Part shown: piece after piece, positions 21,928 through 26,455 of the stretch
Layout of the letters: each line of letters starts with the position of its first letter
Numbering within the stretch: the stretch's first letter is position 1
From: STD2-102 sp964414205
GTDB taxonomy: Bacteria > Bacillota > Clostridia > Christensenellales > CAG-917
Assembly (NCBI GenBank): GCA_964414205.1
Contig: CAYPVP010000014.1
Span: forward strand, 1-26,455
Reading direction: 5' to 3'
DNA: 26,455 nucleotides
Translations under genes and position numbers: made by a program
The notes under the pieces: generated by a model
What the model was told of the DNA's origin: nothing
Databases searched by the model: none
The model's input: only the letters and a program-made list of their open reading frames with translations

Positions 21928-22548
21928 TCAAATCATTCCTTTTGTTGATGGAATTTCATTTTTTGTGCTTTCATCAATCGCAACGGCTTTTTTGATTGCC
22001 CTTCCAAATGCTTTAAAAACGCACTCAACAATGTGATGTGAGTTTTTCCCTTCAAGTTGTTTCAGGTGCAAGGTCATTTCAGCAGTTCGCACAAATGCCA
22101 TAAAAAATTCTTCAACAAGTTCAGCATCAAAACTTCCAATCAAGCAAGGTTTTTCATCAGCATTGTCAAAGAGTTTTGTGGCAGGCAAATTTACATCATA
22201 GTTCAAAAAACTTCTTCCTGAAAAATCTAAGGCACAAAGAATGAGCGCTTCATCCATTGGCAAAATGATGTCACCATATCTTTGAATACCTCTTTTGTCG
22301 CCAAGAGCATCTTTAAAACATTTTCCAAGAGCAATTCCAATGTCTTCTGCTGAGTGGTGAAAATCAACGTCCACATCGCCATTGCATTCAACTCTCAAAC
22401 CAAAATTGCCGTGCATTGCAAACAAAGTCAACATATGATTGAAAAAGCCACTTCCTGAATTGATTGAAACTTCATTTCTCTCATCCAAATTTAGTTCAAT
22501 TCTAATTTTTGTTTCAGTCGTTTCTCGACATATTTCACTTTTTCTCAT
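21928..22548 (-). CDS. hisB: Imidazole glycerol phosphate dehydratase
   Basis: This 206-residue, monofunctional dehydratase (no phosphatase domain) covers the step after HisHF. The manganese-binding duplicated motifs are intact: FFNHMLTLFAMHG (35-47), DFHHSAED (62-69) and KNSHHIVE (168-175). The C-terminal IPSTKG is standard. It starts 1 nt after hisC, using a GGAG at the end of hisC. A separate histidinol-phosphate phosphatase must be encoded elsewhere. Confidence 0.97.
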   Translation of the reverse strand: MRKSEICRETTETKIRIELNLDERNEVSINSGSGFFNHMLTLFAMHGNFGLRVECNGDVDVDFHHSAEDIGIALGKCFKDALGDKRGIQRYGDIILPMDEALILCALDFSGRSFLNYDVNLPATKLFDNADEKPCLIGSFDAELVEEFFMAFVRTAEMTLHLKQLEGKNSHHIVECVFKAFGRAIKKAVAIDESTKNEIPSTKGMI

Positions 22549-22549
22549 T

Positions 22550-23614
22550 TCATTCTCCTTTCAAAATTTCTTTTGTTGCTGTCACAAGACTTTGCATTTG
22601 TTCTTTCGTTCCAATTGTAATTCTGACATAATCTTGAATTCTTTGCTTGTCAAAATGTCTAATCAAAATTCCTTTGGCTTTCAATTTTTCATAAAACGCT
22701 TTGCCACCAATTTTGTTTGATTTTGCAAAAATAAAATTTGCTTTTGATGGCAAAATTTCAAACCCCAACTTTTGCAATTCACAAATTGTAAATTCTCTGT
22801 TCTCAACAATTTTTTTGCAACTTGCTTCAAAATAGGCTTCATCTTTGATTGCGCAAATTCCAATTTCTTCTGAAAGTCGATTGACATTGTAACTGTTGAA
22901 AGAATATTTGATTTTTTTGATGTCATCAATCAAATTTTCATTTGCAATGGCAAAGCCAATTCTTGCACCTGCCAATGCTCTTGATTTTGACATTGTTGAA
23001 ACAACAATCAAATTTGCATATTTCTTTGTCAATTCAACAACGCTTTCGCCACCAAAATCAACATAGGCTTCATCAATCACAACCAATCGGTTTTGATTTT
23101 CAGTCAGAAGTTTTTCAATTTTTGCTTTTGAAAGAGCAATTCCTGTTGGTGCATTTGGGTTTGCAAAAACAATTGCATTGCTTGTCTTCAAAAATTTTTC
23201 AAAATCGATTTCAAAATTTTCTTTCAAAGCAATCTCTTCAAACTGACATGCAAACAATTTTGCATAGACAGGATAGAATCCATAACTTATGTCAGGAAAA
23301 CTTACTTTGTTTTGTCCCGTGAAAAATGCAAAGAAAATGAATGCCAAAACTTCATCAGAGCCATTTCCCACAAAAACATTTTTTGGTTCAACTCTAAAAT
23401 TTTCGGCAATGGCATCAACAAGTTTTCCGTTTTCAGGGTCGGGATACAATCTCAATTTTTGCAAAGCATCATCATTCACAATTTGTGCAATTTTGTCAGT
23501 TGGCGCAAATGGACATTCATTGGTGTTCAATTTGACATATTTTTTGTCTTGTGGCTGTTCACCAGGAACATAAGGCAACAATTCATCAAACAAATTGCTT
23601 AAAAATTTACTCAT
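22550..23614 (-). CDS. hisC: Histidinol-phosphate aminotransferase
   Basis: This 354-residue class I/II PLP enzyme has LNTNECPFAP (29-38), FVGNGSDEVL (81-90), FANPNAPTG (150-158), DEAYVDFGG (181-189) and the Schiff-base Lys210 in STMSKSRALAGARIG. The gene sits between hisD and hisB. It overlaps a small upstream frame by ATGA; its binding site GAGAGGA lies within that frame. From hisD it is separated by 197 bp, the only loose joint of the operon. Confidence 0.96.
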   Translation of the reverse strand: MSKFLSNLFDELLPYVPGEQPQDKKYVKLNTNECPFAPTDKIAQIVNDDALQKLRLYPDPENGKLVDAIAENFRVEPKNVFVGNGSDEVLAFIFFAFFTGQNKVSFPDISYGFYPVYAKLFACQFEEIALKENFEIDFEKFLKTSNAIVFANPNAPTGIALSKAKIEKLLTENQNRLVVIDEAYVDFGGESVVELTKKYANLIVVSTMSKSRALAGARIGFAIANENLIDDIKKIKYSFNSYNVNRLSEEIGICAIKDEAYFEASCKKIVENREFTICELQKLGFEILPSKANFIFAKSNKIGGKAFYEKLKAKGILIRHFDKQRIQDYVRITIGTKEQMQSLVTATKEILKGE

Positions 23615-23812
23615 CGCTTTTTCCTCTCATCAGATATCACTTTTAGATTTTCGCTTTCTTCACCCTTTTTGGCTTTCACCTTTTCTGATAGAATCAAATT
23701 TTGCAATATACACTTTTCTATTTTAGGTTTTTTGGTCAAAAAAGTTTTTTCTATTTTTCTTTTCGCTTTAAGAACAGGTTTTATCACTGTTTTCTCTCAC
23801 ATTTTCTCTCAT
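23611..23812 (-). pseudogene. Small lysine-rich frame between hisD and hisC, apparently frameshifted
   Basis: An ATG (23810-23812) overlaps the hisD stop as TGATG and opens a 14-codon frame that ends at 23768. A second frame, open for about 60 codons and with a GTG at 23785-23787, runs to a TGA (23611-23613) overlapping the hisC ATG as ATGA. Removing one A from the AAAA run near 23792 joins them into one frame of 66 residues, coupled at both ends exactly like the other his genes. The product would be strongly basic (many Lys, some Glu), without a motif I recognise. It could be a decayed gene, a sequencing error, a programmed +1 frameshift, or chance in A-rich sequence. Confidence 0.35.
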
Positions 23813-25092
23813 CAGTTTTCAGTTTCAAATCGTTTAGAAATTGAACGAGCATGTCCACAAAGTCCTTCACTTTCAGCAAATTCAACAACATTGTCTTTTA
23901 CAAGTTCCAACGCTTTTTTTGTATAGTAGATAAATTGAGTTTTCTTCACAAAATCATCAACCGACAATGGAGATGAAAACTTTGCTGTTCCGTTTGTTGG
24001 CAAAGTGTGATTTGGCCCTGCAAAATAGTCACCAAGTGCTTCTGGTGCGTAGGTTCCAAGAAAAACTGAACCTGCATTTTTCACTTTTGCAAGCAGTTCA
24101 AATGGCTTTTCAACAGATAGTTCAAGGTGCTCAGGTGCAATTTCATTTGCAATTTCAATTGCCTCATTCAAATCTTTTGAAACAATGATTTTTCCATTTG
24201 TTTCAACTGAAACTCTTGCGATGTCCTCTCGTGGCAATTCTTTCAGTTGTTTTTCAACTTCACAAGACACTTTTTTTGCAAGTTCCATTGATGGCGTAAT
24301 CAAAATTGCACTTGCTCTTTTGTCATGCTCTGCTTGACTCAGCAAATCTGATGCCAAAAATTTTTCATTGGCAAATTCATCAGCGACCACCAAAATTTCA
24401 CTTGGACCTGCAATCATGTCAATGTTTACAATTCCAAAAACCTGTTTTTTTGCTGTTGCAACAAAAATGTTGCCAGGACCAACAATCTTGTCAACTTTTG
24501 GCACACTTTCAGTCCCATAGGCAAGAGCGCCAATGGCTTGCGCACCACCAATTTTAAAAATCTTGGTGACTCCTGCTATCTTTGCTGCTGCCAAAATAAC
24601 ATCGGCAATTTTTCCTGATGACGATGCAGGCGAAACCATGACAATTTCTTTGACACCTGCAATTTTTGCAGGAATTGCGTTCATCAAAACAGTTGATGGA
24701 TAACTTGCAGTTCCACCAGGAACATAGATTCCGACTTTTTCAATTGGAGTTATGATTTGCCCAATCGATTCGCCATTTTGTCCATCCAAAACAAACCCTT
24801 CTCGCTTTTGCTTTTCATGAAATTTGTTCAAATTTATTTTTGCAAGTTCCAAAGTTTTCAAAAAACTTGCTGGGACATTGCTTACTGCTTCATCAATTTC
24901 TTGTTGAGAAACCTGCAAACTTTCGAGATTTGCTCCATCAAATTTTGCCGTGTATTCTTTGACGGCTTTGTCGCCATAGTTTCTTACATTTTGCAAAATT
25001 TCAAAAACTAAATTTTCAACATCTCTTGTGTCTTGTTCTTCTCTTTTGAGAATATCATTCATTGAAACTTGTGCAACATCAAAAATTTTCAT
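23812..25092 (-). CDS. hisD: Histidinol dehydrogenase
   Basis: This 426-residue Zn- and NAD-dependent enzyme makes the last two oxidations to histidine. Zinc ligands are at the expected places: Gln253 and His256 (LLSQAEHDKRAS), Asp355 (GDYFAGPNH) and His414 (EGLCGHARS). The catalytic Glu-His pair is Glu321-His322 (IAPEHLELS). The KIVGPGNIFVATAKK loop is family-typical. The gene overlaps hisG by 14 bp, with AAGGAG before the ATG. Confidence 0.97.
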   Translation of the reverse strand: MKIFDVAQVSMNDILKREEQDTRDVENLVFEILQNVRNYGDKAVKEYTAKFDGANLESLQVSQQEIDEAVSNVPASFLKTLELAKINLNKFHEKQKREGFVLDGQNGESIGQIITPIEKVGIYVPGGTASYPSTVLMNAIPAKIAGVKEIVMVSPASSSGKIADVILAAAKIAGVTKIFKIGGAQAIGALAYGTESVPKVDKIVGPGNIFVATAKKQVFGIVNIDMIAGPSEILVVADEFANEKFLASDLLSQAEHDKRASAILITPSMELAKKVSCEVEKQLKELPREDIARVSVETNGKIIVSKDLNEAIEIANEIAPEHLELSVEKPFELLAKVKNAGSVFLGTYAPEALGDYFAGPNHTLPTNGTAKFSSPLSVDDFVKKTQFIYYTKKALELVKDNVVEFAESEGLCGHARSISKRFETEN

Positions 25093-25708
25093 CTTGAACT
25101 CCTTGCAATTTATTTTTCAAATTGCATATTTCAGCATTTTTAAACTTAAAACTAGATTTGTTTGCAATCAACCTTGCACTGATTGGAACAATCGTTTGCA
25201 AAACTTCCAAGTCGTTTTCTTTCAAAGTTGTTCCTGTTTCAACAATGTCAACAATGACATCTGACATGTTCAAAATTGGCGCAAGTTCAATTGAACCATT
25301 CAACTTTATCACTTCAATTTCTCGTCCAACAGAATCATAGTATTCTCTTGCAATGTTCACAAATTTTGTGGCAACTCGCAGAGGTCTTGCAACATCATCG
25401 CAAAAATTTTTCTTGCCTGCAACAGCCATTCTACATTTGCCCATGTTCAAGTCCAACAATTCATAGACATCAGGTTTATATTCAAGCAAAATGTCTTTTC
25501 CAACAACTCCAATGTCAGCAACACCATATTCAACATAGATTGCAACATCACTAGGCTTCACCATAAAATAATTTATACCATTTTTTTCATCTTTGATGAT
25601 TAGTTGGCGAGTTTCCTTTTGAACCATTTCAGTTTCAATTCCAATTTTGTCAAAAAGTTTCAAAGTTTTTTCAGCAAGTCTGCCTTTTGGCAACGCAACA
25701 TTAAACAT
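25079..25708 (-). CDS. hisG: ATP phosphoribosyltransferase, short form
   Basis: This 209-residue catalytic subunit carries out the first committed step of histidine synthesis. The PRPP loop DIVETGTTL is at 154-162 and the N-terminal VALPKGRL at 4-11. It lacks the C-terminal ACT-like regulatory domain of long HisG and so needs HisZ, whose gene overlaps it upstream by 8 bp. GAGGTG serves as binding site. Confidence 0.96.
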   Translation of the reverse strand: MFNVALPKGRLAEKTLKLFDKIGIETEMVQKETRQLIIKDEKNGINYFMVKPSDVAIYVEYGVADIGVVGKDILLEYKPDVYELLDLNMGKCRMAVAGKKNFCDDVARPLRVATKFVNIAREYYDSVGREIEVIKLNGSIELAPILNMSDVIVDIVETGTTLKENDLEVLQTIVPISARLIANKSSFKFKNAEICNLKNKLQGVQDENF

Positions 25709-26455
25709 TTTTCACCTCAATCACATTTCCGTTTTCAAGTTTTACAATTCTTCCAAATTTTTTGTTTTTAGGAATTGTTTTTCCAACTTGCACCCTTTGT
25801 CCATTTTCAACAAGTTTTTCAACAAGTTTGGCAATTTCAAAAACGCTTTCATTTTCATCATACAACACAAGCATATCAAGTTTTGAATTTTGTTCTGTTG
25901 AATATCCTCTTGCAAGAAAATCAAGATAGATTGCAAACCCAATCGCTCCACCATTTTTTCCAAACTTTGTCATCAGCAAATCATAGCGTCCACCAGACAA
26001 AACAGGAGTAGGAATGCGTTTGACATAGCCTTGAAAGATAATTCCGTTGTAATAGGATGTGTCGTTCAAAATTGAAAAATCTAGTTGAATTTTGTTTGCA
26101 CACTCACTATTTTTGATTTCTTCAAACAAATTTTCCAATTCAGTGACTGCATCAATCATTTCTTTGTTTTCAGCAATTGACTTTGCAATTTTGATTGAAC
26201 TTTCAAAATCGCCATTCAATGAAATGATTTTTTCAAGTTGCTCAATTTTTTTTGCAGAAACTCCGATTTTCGTCGCAAAAGTTTTCAAATCATGAACATT
26301 TTTTGTCAAAATGAAATCAAGCAATTTTTGTTTTTCGTTGTCAGCAACATTTTCTATGCTTGCCAAAAGCCCATTCACAAAACCAACGTGAGAAACATCC
26401 AAAACAAAATCTTCATCAATTTTGTTCAAACTCAAAAGTGCCAAATTGACAACTT
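25701..26455 (-). CDS. hisZ: ATP phosphoribosyltransferase regulatory subunit, 5' end missing
   Basis: About 250 C-terminal residues of HisZ are visible; the frame is open to the right edge, so the first 100 or so residues and the start lie outside. HisZ is a class II histidyl-tRNA-synthetase-like protein without charging activity that makes short HisG active and histidine-sensitive. Evidence is FVLDVSHVGFVNGLL near the edge, the YYNGIIFQGYVKRIPTPVLSGGRYDLLMTKFG block (beta strands and motif 3 region), GGAIGFAI, and overlap with hisG. The short tail domain fits HisZ and not HisS. Confidence 0.93.
   Translation of the reverse strand, partial: VVNLALLSLNKIDEDFVLDVSHVGFVNGLLASIENVADNEKQKLLDFILTKNVHDLKTFATKIGVSAKKIEQLEKIISLNGDFESSIKIAKSIAENKEMIDAVTELENLFEEIKNSECANKIQLDFSILNDTSYYNGIIFQGYVKRIPTPVLSGGRYDLLMTKFGKNGGAIGFAIYLDFLARGYSTEQNSKLDMLVLYDENESVFEIAKLVEKLVENGQRVQVGKTIPKNKKFGRIVKLENGNVIEVKNV

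Overview
This window looks like chromosome from a low-GC, anaerobic Firmicute, most likely an uncultured clostridial lineage. The supporting signs are a base composition of about one third G+C by eye, strong AGGAGG-type ribosome binding sites, sigma-A promoters, an oxygen-sensitive 2-oxoacid:ferredoxin oxidoreductase with its own 2[4Fe-4S] ferredoxin, an Mrp/NBP35 protein with an N-terminal cysteine cluster, an Ogg1-like glycosylase and a HisG-short/HisZ pair. I see no phage, insertion sequence, tRNA, rRNA or CRISPR array. Species cannot be set from the sequence alone.

Layout: positions 1-831 hold two small unrecognised minus-strand genes, one a single-pass membrane protein. Positions 1260-4440 hold the only plus-strand operon: a polar amino-acid ABC importer (binding lipoprotein, permease, ATPase) followed by a TrpR/YerC-type regulator and a bidirectional terminator. 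Everything from 4594 to the right edge is on the minus strand: mrp (4594-5415), a heterodimeric ABC exporter (5932-9728), polA (9804-12332), a patatin-like phospholipase (12730-13998), a four-gene 2-oxoacid:ferredoxin oxidoreductase operon (14295-16871), two tandem NYN-domain paralogues with ogg (17063-18913), and a nearly complete histidine operon read in the order hisZ-G-D-C-B-H-A-F-IE (26455 down to 19155). The 5' end of hisZ and the operon promoter lie outside the window.

How the parts may fit: the importer operon carries a YerC-type protein. As I recall, this TrpR-family branch has been proposed as a histidine-responsive repressor (HisR) in Gram-positive bacteria. With the his operon about 15 kb away, histidine uptake and synthesis may form one regulon. 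This is inference. TAAAG/CTTTA half-sites around the importer promoter are a possible operator.

Most unusual items: (1) an importer ATPase of 430 residues with a lysine/glutamate-rich insert of about 145 residues between Q-loop and signature motif; (2) a perfect TTGACA-17-TATAAT promoter that starts a leader of about 150 nt before the ferredoxin operon, made of six AGGCTT/GGAA repeats and carrying an open 36-codon frame ending in a CxxC; (3) a small lysine-rich frame between hisD and hisC that becomes fully coupled to both neighbours if one base is removed; (4) different families of short repeats, some with internal palindromes, in most of the longer intergenic gaps.
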